Assembly (NCBI GenBank): GCA_964035015.1
Contig: CAXIUP010000270.1
Location: 336,001 to 400,000, forward strand
Length of the DNA: 64,000 nucleotides
Source: Corallium rubrum
Taxonomy: Eukaryota > Cnidaria > Anthozoa > Scleralcyonacea > Coralliidae
Direction of reading: 5' to 3'
The notes beneath the pieces were generated by a model. It searched no databases. It had not been told where the DNA came from and was given only the letters and a program-made list of their open reading frames with translations. The translations under genes were made by a program, and so were the position numbers. Positions 47,636-58,530 of the stretch are shown here, piece by piece (positions within the stretch are counted from its first letter, which is position 1; every line of letters begins with the position of its first letter).

Positions 47636-49321
47636 TCAGAGCGAGCGTAGGACACCTGTTATTTTATAATTCCTAATCAATTTGTTGATATTGAGCATAA
47701 AATTCCCTAATCCGTTTTTTTGTGCTGGTCTGCTGGTCAGCTTATCACTATCATTTAGCTGAAATGCTGCAAGTAAAACACACTCTTTTGGTAGTTCATC
47801 TATCCAAGGATTACCACTTTCATGAAGCCATGGTACCCACTTTTTGTTCCAACTCCCTTTCCAATAATGCATTTTAAATGTAGTGGTTTCTTTCTCAACA
47901 ACTTTCCCAATGACAGGAACATTGTCATAATTTTCAAGTCTTACTGCCACAAATTCACCAATTTTGACATGTTCCCAAATATCATCCACTAAAATTGCTG
48001 CTGATTTCCTGTAAGGACCAGTGTAAACCTAAAAAATAAATTCATGTAAAAACCACTGTTGTACATTCTACAATATTGTTTTTATATACATGTAATTAGT
48101 TTATTGGAACAATCATTATGTCACTTTGTTGATTTTTTTGTTTATGGATATACATGTGTAGTAATATTTGTTATTAAGTACATTTTGCGTACATTTAAAG
48201 GTACATTTGAAGAAAACTACCTTCTTTTTTGAAACTTTTGAAGTTATGAAGATTGATCTTTACTGCTCTTGCTAAACTATCTTACTTCAGTTGTCATGAA
48301 TTCCTTTTTGCAAACCCATGAATGTCTCTGATGTTATCCAATAAAGTTACTTAAAACTTAAGCAGGTGTATGTATTTATTAACACTATAAACCAGCAAAG
48401 CTTTCAAAGATTTAATGGATAATCACAAAGATATACTTCTTTTTCTAATACAGTAACTCATTATGCAATGTGAAGTAAGCAGTGAAATTGTTTACATATC
48501 AAACAAATCTCTGTCTCAAGAGGAGTGAGATACCCGACAGTTGTAAAGACCAATTTTTTATAACATACAAAGTTCTTACCAGAGAGAACATTTCTTTCAA
48601 GTCTATTTTTTATTAAATAAACATTATTTTTTTTCACCAAGAACATTTTCACAGATTATTTTTATTTAATATATTTTTACTTTAATTATTGCATACTATT
48701 CTGGACAAAAATTTATATTGTTTAACAACACCAATGTTCAGGTATCAAACAAAACAATGATAATTTTTGCTGGATGTTTCTAATTATGACAATGCATCAT
48801 GGATAGTCTGTGGACCTACATGTAGTTAATCAATTTTTTGTGAAATTATACTACATCCTCAATTAATTAATTAATTAATTAATTAATTAGTATATGTTTT
48901 GCCAACCACTGTTTCACATACATAAATTTTTTGTCAGCCCTATTACTAGTTTATGTTAATAGTTCTGTCTGTTCAAAGGCATTGTCAAATATCTCATTGA
49001 TTTTGACAACTTTAATACCTAATTTAAGTGCCTGTTCGATACAGTTCAAATAATTTGTTGTGCCATATTTACAACAGCTTCTTGCTATCATTGACATTGA
49101 ACGATTATTTCTTGAAAATGTTTTTGTCAGTTTCAAGGGTTTTTTCTTGACATCCTGATCAATTAACAAGTGTGTTACATCCCTGTACAGAAACAAGCTG
49201 ATATATTAGCCACACGCTTTAGCAACATTTGTTCTATGGTTTTAATAGTACCATCTGTCCACTTCTGGGTTAGGTGTAGAAAAAAAGAACATACCTTGCA
49301 AGGACTCGCTTTGCCCGGCAT
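47636..49321 (-). CDS. Candidate multi-exon gene with chromo-like domain, partial
   Basis: The last exon (48028-47636) is the best supported: after an ATTTTTTAG acceptor it reads VYTGPYRKSAAILVDDIWEH, VKIGEFVAVRLENYDNVPVI, then MHYWKGSWNKKWVPW and LPKECVLLAAFQLN to a stop. The Trp-rich beta-strand pattern resembles a multicopy family I associate with cnidarians that often accompanies transposon-like genes. An upstream open segment (49185-48951; HLLIDQDVKKKPLKLTK) and a short first exon (49321-49295; MPGKASPCK, GTATGT donor) lie on the same strand. Their phases do not join directly, so exons are missing or the parts are unrelated. Function unknown. Confidence 0.4.
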
Positions 49322-49439
49322 CTTTGTCTTTGTTAAAACTTTTTTTCTCTGCAATTACAAAAAATTAATTAATATTATGGTCACTCCCAAGTCTAAGATC
49401 TTCTTACGAGTATTTTTTTAAAGAACAGAGAATTCTGTG

Positions 49440-49520
49440 AAATATAGTATAAAGAACATAGATGTCTAACGTTTCAAGCGAAACCCTTTGCTCGAAACGT
49501 TAGACATCTAGTATCTACGT
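49440..49520. repeat. Palindrome related to the 45.6-kb Penelope-like pair
   Basis: GATGTCTAACGTTTCAAGCG pairs with CGCTCGAAACGTTAGACATC-like sequence around AAACCCTTTG. It shares CGAAACGTTAGAC with the 45618 core but lacks CTGANGA. Confidence 0.55.
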
Positions 49521-49754
49521 ACGCCAACCTTACTTTCTTTCAATTTGTATTTCAGTACTACCTAAGCGGCACCCTACTTTTTATTTGCTTCGCTAATTGT
49601 TTGAGGAGGGCTGTGTCTATTTGAATAGACTTGAATCCTGATTGAGTTCGAATTTCATAGTCGTTGAGATTTTACAGTTGATTTCATATTATTTTACCGC
49701 CGTGGTTTGCCAAGTTCGTTGGGAAGTTCCCAGTTCCGAAGTTCGTGGGGACTG

Positions 49755-49862
49755 CGGAATTTTTAATACGTTGTCAAGGTTGACAAATTATCCAATCAAA
49801 CTGCGAGGTTTGGATCAGAGCTCATTTAATATGACTGGATAATTTGTCAACCTTGGCAACAT
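49755..49862. repeat. Inverted-repeat MITE
   Basis: TTGTCAAGGTTGACAAATTA pairs with TAATTTGTCAACCTTGGCAA. Confidence 0.75.
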
Positions 49863-50629
49863 AATTCCGAAGTTGCGAACGAACATCGGAACTCCCAACG
49901 AATTTCGTAAACACGGGGAAAGTAAAATCTAATGTAAGCACGTGGTTGATAAAACCGCCAAACCGGTATAATGCTTGCCAATAGCGACACGCATAGTTAC
50001 TATTTAAAGGCTAAAAATCAGACAAACAAATCGAAATTGCTCCTAGCTTCCACACTTTATATTTTTAAATAAGAAAATGAGCCCTTTTATAGTTTTTTCT
50101 TTGACTTTAAATGCAAAACGTGATTTCCTGGGCCCTCTAACCCAAACGGATACCCTAAATTGTAACAGCAACATTTACCGCGCCCAGCTTTATATACACA
50201 CAAACCTAACCCGACCAGTGAGTACGCTAAATTACAAACTAAACTGCACTCACTGGTGTACTTTAAAATTTTGACTGAACTTTATCAAAAAAAAAATTAA
50301 ATCTGGAAAGAAAACCATAAATATATAGATCTATATAGAGATGTCAAAGTAGTGTGCTGCGTAGGCAGTGTTTAACACACAAATCGAAATATAGAAAGGT
50401 TGCAGTGTACTGCAGGCGAAACATGGAACGTAGGGCTAAGTAAACGTTTCTCGAGAGAAACAACTAGTCGAGAGAAGTTCGTTTACAGGCCCGCAAATAT
50501 AGCTACGGCCTATTTTGTTTGCCGCGTGATCCGCCATGTTCGTGATCTAATTACAGAATATGGACCACCTTGTTTATTCTTGCCAAAATGTTTACGCGCG
50601 GATAAAACAGAGCAATTTAATTGGTAGAA

Positions 50630-51055
50630 TTACTTAGTATGTTTTTCGACAATATAATAGTTACCTTCTTCCTCGTGACTGTCGCTGCTAGAGTAAGAAA
50701 TTGGATAGCATCCAATGTCGCTGTCGTGGTCGGTATCTGAGTGTAACAATGTAGAATGGCCGACAGGCGACCCACAGCTCAGCGATGGTGATAAATCTGA
50801 ATGTGCAGCCCGTTTTATTCCAATGTTCGGAGAACTATCGCTTACTGTGCTGAGAAGAGAATAGTAAAAATCGGCGGCGTCCTGTTCTAAATAATTTTTT
50901 CTACTGCAAAAGATTTCTCTCGTATCTGACGCTGGGCTAGTTATAGAATCGGCATCGTCCTGTTCTAAATCACTTGTTCTACATGAAAAAACTTCTCTCG
51001 CATCTGACGCCGGGCTAGTTATCGAATCGGCGCCGTTCGGGCTCCTCCAATTCAC
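50630..51055 (-). CDS. Unrecognised Ser/Asp-rich protein, partial
   Basis: A 141-codon open frame with an internal duplication: ADSITSPASDTREIF and a near copy (SITSPASDAREVFSC), each followed by a LEQDxAD motif, at about 51030-50870. The remainder is Ser/His/Asp-rich (HSTLLHSDTDHDSDIGC) and ends near a glutamate run. The frame starts at GTG. A more natural ATG upstream (about 51070; MDLNTSELEEPE) leads into it with one frame change. It lies head to head, 670 bp apart, with the gene starting at 51722. Function unknown; probably disordered. Confidence 0.4.
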   Translation of the reverse strand: MNWRSPNGADSITSPASDAREVFSCRTSDLEQDDADSITSPASDTREIFCSRKNYLEQDAADFYYSLLSTVSDSSPNIGIKRAAHSDLSPSLSCGSPVGHSTLLHSDTDHDSDIGCYPISYSSSDSHEEEGNYYIVEKHTK

Positions 51056-51721
51056 TCGTGTTTAAATCCATAAGCCATTAAATACCAACAATGGAAAATC
51101 ACGTTTAAGCGATGCGCAACGAAAAACTGAATCAAACTTCAGACAATGTTTTCCTTCAGAACATCCTTGCCAGGTGCGCGATCAAACTAACGAATTCTCG
51201 AGCGTTATGCTTTTTTGCTTGATTTTGATTGGCTCGCATAATTTAGCCCTTTAACATGAGTGGTCCACCCTTGATGTTATTGCTTACTGCCAAGCTGTTT
51301 TCTAATAAAGCGTTCTCAAATTGCCTAAACCGAGTAGGGGCAGAAAGGCTACACATGCATGCCCTGAAGGGCAAAACAGAGAAAAATTATTATGTTTGTA
51401 GATTGGCAAAACTGCGCTTGCCAAGTCTTTAAATCAGGCACGAACTAAAAAACCCCCACAAACACAGGTTAGCTAGTTACGTTAGCCTTCAGGAATGTGG
51501 ACCAACGTGGTAGATAATGAGTTAACAGGAAATATTTATGCTATCTATCACCAAGTGACAAATTGAGAACAAAGAAAGTAGCTAAGAAAGACCAGCCGCT
51601 TGAATACAATCGGATTAAAAACTGACACAATGCTTTCTCGTTCAACAAACGATGGTGTCGGTATTCATCAGATCGTTTCTTTTCGTTGGACCACTTGAAG
51701 TTTTCAATCGCATAGTCGAAA

Positions 51722-52616
51722 ATGGAGTGTGGTGCCGGTAACCGAAGCTCGAAAGAAAGGCTCGATCGAGCAAAATGGTGGTTTAAACGTGACTTGTCGA
51801 AGATTTGTGTAGAAAGAGGAATTGGTAGAGCAACAAGCGGTGGAAACTTGTTGTTGGATGTAGTCAACATTCAAGCAAGTGAAAAGAAACCAGACGCGTT
51901 AAAGGTTAGCAAGCATTCCAGTGCTCATGTGCATTCTAGCATGTAAAACTTTTTAAATATTGGCCTTTTTTTAACCTAGCTCTCTCTCTCTAATATAGAA
52001 GTCTTTTTATGGTATGAACAATGATTTTTTCTCTATTCGTTGTAGATTCAGTTCCGCGATAAACAAATGCAAATGGTGTTCAAGCTCACGTTGTTCGATT
52101 TTACCGGTAACAATTTCTCGCGAAATTTTGAGCCCTTTGTAAAATCAAGCAAAAGTTTTACCGCTAGAGTGAATGAGGTGATCAGTAAACTCGACAACAC
52201 AAAAACTGCCGTCGCTAGTGCCAAAGTTCATCTCGAGTGTCGGAGCTACTAGTAAGTCCAATCCAAAGCTCATCTCGAGTGTTGGAGCTAAGTCCAACCA
52301 AAAGCTCATCTGAAGAGTCAGAGTTATGCCGTTCAGAGACGCCGTTGTCAAAACTCGAGGGAAACCACGAAACATCTGCGTCAGATCCGCCGTCACCACA
52401 TGCTGTGGATACACCCGAAGGACGAAAAGTAGAAAACCAAACAACTACTCGACGAAAAACTAGACTTTTAAACAGAGTTTCCGTCGTGGATCCCGACCAG
52501 ACGAACTGAACATGAATGAAAGGTCCAAGAGAGCAAAAGTTGATAATCTGGTGCCAGTGGTGGACGACAACGCCTTTCACGAAACCATAATGAAAAACTT
52601 TTCAATTAAAGAAGGT
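51722..52616 (+). CDS. 5' exons of the gene at 51.7-55.2 kb
   Basis: The exon at 51722-51904 starts at ATG (MECGAGNRSSKERLDRAKWW, then ICVERGIGRATSGGN). A TTGTAG acceptor opens a segment at 52046-52252 (FRDKQMQMVFKLTLFDFTG ... EVISKLDNTKTAVAS). This meets a stop inside an approximately 38-bp repeat (AAGCTCATCTCGAGTGT...). A second frame then gives a Ser/Glu-rich stretch (SPTKSSSEESELCRSETP), and a third reads NERSKRAKVDNLVP to a GTATGT donor at 52617. The repeat expansion appears to have broken the frame. The family is not recognised. The gene could continue into the methyltransferase-like exons. Confidence 0.4.
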
Positions 52617-53139
52617 ATGTGCCAAAGATATCATTGTGTTGTTTTGCATATGGTACTCTGATGAATGGCTTCATTCGAAACATCAGCACTACATTCTTAA
52701 AAATATTGGCAGTTTTGCTTTGTTGTTCTATATACTGTGCAACGGTTGACGTTTTTCTTGTGCTTTGGAAGTGCCCGTTTCCATCATCGAAGGCAGTATT
52801 TTTAGAACATCAATTAGATGTTTTCGCTTGTTGCATAGTCATAGAATTGTGCATAAAATTGTTTTTCTGTAACCGGCAAATTTCGGCAATCGGGTATTTG
52901 AGCAGATTTAAGTTGCGCGCCGCGGGAAAGTCGAAGTTCGAGTGGTTCGACTGACATCCGCGTTGTTATCGTAGTTGTGAGCTAATGGTCGTTGTTTCTA
53001 TTATTTCACAGTAAATTACAAATTTAGCACTTCCGAAATGTCGTTTTTTACCATCACAAATGCGCACTACTTAGCCACAAAACTAAAATCAAATGGCAGA
53101 CGTTGTAATTTAACTCTGAGCCACACTCCGTGCCGACTT

Positions 53140-53600
53140 TTTCAATTTAATATTAAAGTCGATATCACTGTGACAATATGGGTTTATATTCCCGTATTGT
53201 CATAATGATATCTCCCGTTGCGTTTCACGCCAAAGCTCATGGATTAGGGTCGTTTCAATAATTCGGGGGAGAACAAGCTGCGGTTTGTTTAAACTATCAG
53301 TTAACAATTATTCGCTGAAGGCGAGGTGAATATCGGTGTATAATAACCGAGACGAAGTCGAGGTTATTATTCGCCGATATTCACTGAGCCTGAGGCGAAT
53401 AATTGTTTTAGTATAAATACACATTTTTGTACTTTTAGGAAGAGCATTTTCTTTAAAATTGTTAATTTCCTTGTCTGTCGCATTGACAACTTTGGCTGGC
53501 GGCTATTTTGAATAAACGCTGCAGGTGATTATCGAGAATTAATCCGAAGTAGCTCGACCAATCAGCGCGCGTGATTTCCTATAATCACCTCTGTATTTAT
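53140..53600. repeat. Two inverted-repeat MITEs
   Basis: 53158-53212 is a palindrome (GATATCACTGTGACAATA... inverse). 53310-53405 pairs GCGAGGTGAATATCGG with CCGATATTCACTGAGCC around GACGAAGTC, in a larger element whose outer parts include GGTGATTATCG and ATAATCACC. Confidence 0.65.
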
Positions 53601-54300
53601 ACTAATAACAGATAATCATGGTTTAAAGCTTTTAGACCCGAATAGCCATGATAAGAATAAAAGTCCACACAGGAAATTTTCATGATTTTCTAAGACGGCC
53701 GATATCAATAGGAAAATGCTGACTAAAATGGGATTTTAAAAGGTACAAGTGCAAATCCCGCTCAAGTCAATATTTTGTCATTTTATTTTCATGTTTCTCA
53801 ATTTGAGGATAATTGTCAATTAAAATCGAGACATGCAAATAGTTTAAGATATTATTATTAAAATTAGGCTGATGTGGTATTGAAAAAAAAAACGAATACC
53901 GATACCAGAAAAAAATACCGATAATACCAATATATCGATATTTGTATTTTTCCACTAAACGACAAAAATGTCGCGGGTTTTCACAAAAAATTTCCGATAA
54001 TACAACCTGTTCCGCAGCCAGAAAAACCCGTGTTTTTCCGCTGCGGCAAAGTCTACAGAAATAACGTTTAACCACGCGCTGTCTTGAAAATGTTGCCTTC
54101 GCGGGAACTTGATAACGTGGCTCCACGACGCTTGAGTAAACGGAAAGACGCTGAGACGGTGGAGACACGCGGGGTGAAGAAGCTTGTTCTTTCTTTTTGT
54201 CTACGGAGCTGTATACCATGTATATCTTCGTACACAATATATTTAATAAAAATGAATAATTACATGGTTATAATAACAACCCCATAGTTGAAGAGAAAAA

Positions 54301-54432
54301 ACTTTACATATGTAGCGAAACAACTTTACGTATGTAGCGAAACGACTTTACGTATGTAGCGAAACGACTTTACGTATGTAGCGAAACGACTTTACGTATG
54401 TAGCGAAACGACTTTATATCGCGAAACGACTC
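54301..54432. repeat. 22-bp minisatellite, about 6 copies
   Basis: Unit ACTTTACGTATGTAGCGAAACG, with only edge units diverged. Confidence 0.95.
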
Positions 54433-54499
54433 TGTACCGGTATATGCAGATTTCTTGGCACCGAAAAATTCCAAAGACTGCGTCTGCGATCGCACTTTG

Positions 54500-55157
54500 A
54501 ATAGTCCTGCTGTGACAATGGTTTTTAAACAAACAGTGTTTCACAAAACGCACGATTCCACTGGGAAATACAAACAAAAGATCATCGGTATGTAAAGAAA
54601 TAGGGTTACATGACACGTCGAATACACGGGTCAATTTTAAGGACAATTTTTAAGGTGGCTCCATATGGTTTTTTGAAAAATGGAAAATACAAGTTTGAGA
54701 GTTCAAAACACGGGCATAAATAATTTGGAAAAAGAATAAAACTAAATGTTAGTTGCTTTACTGGTAATTCATGAATGCACAAGTTGCCTTGTATTTCTAA
54801 ATATATTTTTATCTTTTTATACTTGTAGATAGTAATCACCTAACAAAGACAGTTTTGCCTTTTGTGGCTAGTCGAACTAGTCACAAGACTATTAAGGGAT
54901 GTGATATGTTTTCCATACCCAGTGAGCCATTCACCAAAGAGAAAGATAGTGGTGTCATTTACGAAAGACAAAAGCCTGTTGCTTTGTATTCTTCCTTGTT
55001 GGAAATCTTTCATCCTGACAAGTTGTTACATGTCTTAGATTCCTGCAGTGGCGCAGGATCTTGTGCAGTTGCATGTTTAAATGCAGGACTAAAATGCCTT
55101 GTTTTAGAGAAAGATCTACTAAGAGCTAGACTTATAGAGCAAAGATTACAGTTTTAA
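54500..55157 (+). CDS. Beta-class DNA-methyltransferase-like C-terminal half
   Basis: A small exon (about 54500-54592; SPAVTMVFKQTVFHKTHDS ... KQKIIG, donor GTATGT) joins in phase through acceptor CTTGTAG to the final exon (54831-55157). That exon reads FSIPSEPFTKEKDSGVIYER, QKPVALYSSLLEIF and VLDSCSGAGSCAVACLNAG, then LVLEKD and a stop. QKP followed by VLDxxxGxGS and a final Glu is the SAM-binding end of beta-class N4-cytosine/N6-adenine DNA methyltransferases, where the catalytic (D/S)PPY lies upstream. I did not find that motif in the window, so activity is unproven. The exact start of the first exon is uncertain. Confidence 0.55.
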
Positions 55158-55273
55158 TTTACATGTAAACATTTTTGGGGACATTCATCTGTTTTTTAAA
55201 CATCGTGTTAAGTGATATTTTTGTTTTAAATTTCCTTTGGACTACTAAATATTTTGGGCCAAATATTAATATA

Positions 55274-55397
55274 TGTAATCATATGACAGCGAGTGCAATT
55301 AAGGATTAACACTACTAGTGATTTTTGAAAATTTAACTTTTTCAAATATCACGAGTAGTGTTAATCATTAATTGCACGAGCAAAATCATATGATTAC
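55274..55397. repeat. Palindromic MITE, 124 bp
   Basis: GTAATCATATGA ... GAGTGCAATTAAGGATTAA pairs with its inverse, including ACACTACTAGTGAT / ATCACGAGTAGTGT. Confidence 0.85.
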
Positions 55398-56119
55398 TTA
55401 TTTATAGTATTCGTGACAAAATTACAACGTTTTGGCTATATTGTCGTATTACATATTTCTCTGTTTATTCTAAAAATGTTAATTCTTCTTTTATATTAGA
55501 ATCATATACTTATTTCATTGATTGACTTGAAATATTTCAGGTCAACAAGAGAAGTTGATTTGTTCTTGAGTGATATTTGGCTTGAAAAATTTCAAGACAT
55601 ATAACTCATGTTAACTCATTAATCGAGTTGGAAAATATTGGGCTTGAAATTTTTCATGCCAAACATATCACCTTATTTTGGTGTTTGAGGTTATTTCATA
55701 TGATTTATTATAAGACATGGCATATTCAGCAGAATTGAGTAATCTCTACCTTCAATAACCGCGGTTTTAGATTAGACTTAAAAATTCGTCCTATTTTTAA
55801 CACCATATTTTTCTAAATAGACATTATGTCCTATCAAATTAACGTTTAGCAATACATTTGCAAACATTTTTTCAATAAACTAACTATTTTTGATCAGTTT
55901 TATTTGTGTTTACTTGGGCTTTTTCTTATCTTGCTGTAACGTAATATTTTTTAAATAATATATATACGGTTAGTTTCGCTACACTTTAGGGAAATTGTTA
56001 ATGATTTTTACTTCCAGTTACCGGTTTGAACAAAGTAAAATAAAAGCGAATTTTTATCTAAAATGGAAGAAAAATTTTGGATAATAAACTATCGTTTCAT
56101 TAAATTTTTTCAATAATGT
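55398..56119. other. No gene seen
   Basis: AT-rich with repeated TTGAAATTTTTCA-like hairpins (about 55528-55662). Nothing coding. Confidence 0.4.
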
Positions 56120-56872
56120 GCTAAATAGAATATCCCACTTAGAAATATTTCGTGTTACAATATCACAGAGAGTGTCGTAAAAACGCATTAGAAACCTAAT
56201 TCTGGATTGTTGGGCAGAGAAATCAGGTGAATATAATGATATTAATTGCTATACTCTGAATGACGAACCATACGACCGCTCCATGTTCACACGATCAAAT
56301 TAGATCTATCCGATTTCTCAAGAGTGGCCTGTCTGATCCAATATAAAAGGATGGCCAGGCCTTTTAATAGACTTGCTTAAATGGATTTGTCATGTACTAA
56401 TTCAGATTGGTTTTTGTTAATTACTGCACTTTTTGTTAATTACACCCTTTTATTATTTTCTGCGGTTTGCAAAACATGCATAGCGAGATATACAGTGATG
56501 CGTTGACTCATTCAGTGATATGATTTTGATAGCAGTAATTTCTTGCTTGAAAATATGCTTTGATTATTCAGTTTTTTGTGATACCGTCAATGCCAAAAAT
56601 TAAAAAATCGTAATAAAAAATTTCGTACAAAACAAACTTCTTGTAAGCCAAAATAAAATGTCATAGAATTTATGTTGACATATTGGATAGTTATTATTGT
56701 TATTTTAATAGTTAATAATTAATACTTAATTATTATATTACTAATTAATTAATAGTTAATCATTATATGATATATCGGTTAGTTATTATTATTACTTTAA
56801 TAGTTAATAGTTAATTATTATATTACTAATTTTAGGAAAACCGTTTTTATATCAACTATGACGATTCATAAT
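56120..56872. repeat. Inverted copy of the 44.1-kb dispersed repeat
   Basis: See 44091-44790. The same blocks occur in reverse order and orientation. Confidence 0.7.
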
Positions 56873-56899
56873 TAACATAAAAACGTTTTTTCTCTTTTC

Positions 56900-57412
56900 A
56901 TAGTCCAACAACTACAAAATGCAATTATAATATCATTATTAATCAGCGAATAGAGCAAATACCGATAAGATATCAATATGTTGAACTGTTCAGTGAATCC
57001 GTGCATGTCCAGATATCGCGTAGGTGTCGCGTGTCGTATTACATTTGGAAACGTGTGTTTCAAAACATGTTTAAATATTTTCTGTTTGTCCGAATTTAAA
57101 TAAATTCTATATCAAAATGATCGCTTGAATCTGCCGAATCCGACACTATAGGTTTTGTCTGCTAAATATATTGGATCCGTTGTTTAATTTTCAGAAAAAC
57201 CACCTCGTTGTTTTAATACATGTACATTAGCAAACCTTCGACGCTTCCTGCACTGCTACAGTTCATATAAGACCATAAATTCTATTTGTCAAAATCTATG
57301 CAATTATGCATTGCCATTGCCATATAGTCTTGCTAAAGTTCGCATAGGCTACGCCAGGCTTTCAGAAATCAGTAGCCCGAGTGAACGCCTGAGCAGGCGT
57401 CTTGTTATTCAA
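56900..57412. repeat. Dispersed repeat with 3' hairpin (copy also at 17.6-18.8 kb)
   Basis: The sequence from GTATTACATTTGGAAACGTG to AGTAGCCCGAGTGAACGCCT is shared with 17660-18784, where a LINE tail interrupts it. Both end in ACGCCTgagcAGGCGT then CTT (hairpins 57385-57400 and 18765-18780). The short 3' end alone recurs at 58990-59022 (hairpin 59002-59017). A shared 3' terminus with a subterminal hairpin is Helitron-like, but no TC start or helicase was seen. Confidence 0.5.
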
Positions 57413-58421
57413 TAAAACCCCTACTTACTATATCCACGTGCTTCAAGCTGACACATCTCGTCTTGGCGGCGGTTTCGGTTAATAAACTGAATAAAAGCTC
57501 ATTATTTCGTCAACAACCTTGAAATATACCACTCAAAGCACTTAATATCACTTATTTCTTCTTAATAGCAATTTCCAGACGATATTAAACGACTAGTACT
57601 ATTTCATGACACAGCGATACAACGATACAGGAACCTGGAACCGGAACCAGAACCTGGAACCGGAACCGAATGTTAATTTATCCTAATTTATGCTAATTAT
57701 TCAAATTACGCATTATAAAGGTACAAACTATTTCTCTTTTCCGGGGGGAGTAGTTGTTATATACTCTATGAGATACAAACTATTTTTCTTTTCGGGGGGG
57801 GGGGGGGGGCAGTTGTTCTGAAGAAATACAGTATACTGTTTGAGTAATAATAAGCTTATTAACCCTTTGAGATCTGAAAAGGACTTTTATTATTTTACTC
57901 TGGTTAACGCTAGATTATTTTACTCTGGCTAACCCCAGACGATTTTACTCGTTAACGGGAAAGCTCCAGGCTTTATTCATTGGGTTAAGGAAAATCGCAC
58001 GCAACGCCAAATTTTGACGCGTATAACTCTTTAAAGTCCGAGACCTTTTTCTATGTTGAATAAAATCGCATGCAAAAGGCCCACTATATATAAAGGGATA
58101 ACGCGTCTTTGTCGCAGGTTTGAAAGCAAGTGCACTATGGCCAAGTGAAATATATTTCAGCATGTAGCGCTTTTACAAGTATTATAATCATGCCGGTAAT
58201 AGGATTTCATATCGATCACAGTCTCGACGTCTTACCGCGATTCACCTGACGGAAAACGCCATTGAATGAAGCGCGAAGAACGACACTCTGCGAATAACAA
58301 GCTATAGTATACTATCGAACATATCTACATTAATTTTATTTTTATTTTATTTTATTTTATTTGCTTTGCCATACTCAAACAATACGTACAGACATCGACA
58401 AAAACAACTGGCAGGGCAACC
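57413..58421. other. No gene seen
   Basis: Includes a tandem duplication around a G-run (57726-57810, 16-18 consecutive G) and a short (TTTTA)n tract at about 58336-58362. Confidence 0.45.
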
Positions 58422-58530
58422 GCACTCTCATACAACACTTGTTCCTTTCCACTCTCATACAACACTTGTTCCTTTGCACTCTCGTACAACACTTGTTCCT
58501 TTGCACTCTCATACAACACTTGTTCCTTTT
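58422..58530. repeat. 27-bp minisatellite, 4 copies
   Basis: The unit begins CACTCTCATACAACACTTGT. Copies start near 58422, 58450, 58477 and 58504. A repeat whose unit is a multiple of 3 keeps frames open on both strands; those frames are not called. Confidence 0.93.

Noticed and set aside
52619..52954. 111-codon frame following the GTATGT donor
   Set aside because: Begins inside the predicted intron, Cys/Phe-rich with no motif.
57385..57400. tRNA or SINE promoter at the ACGCCTgagcAGGCGT hairpin
   Set aside because: No A or B box and no cloverleaf; better explained as an element terminus.
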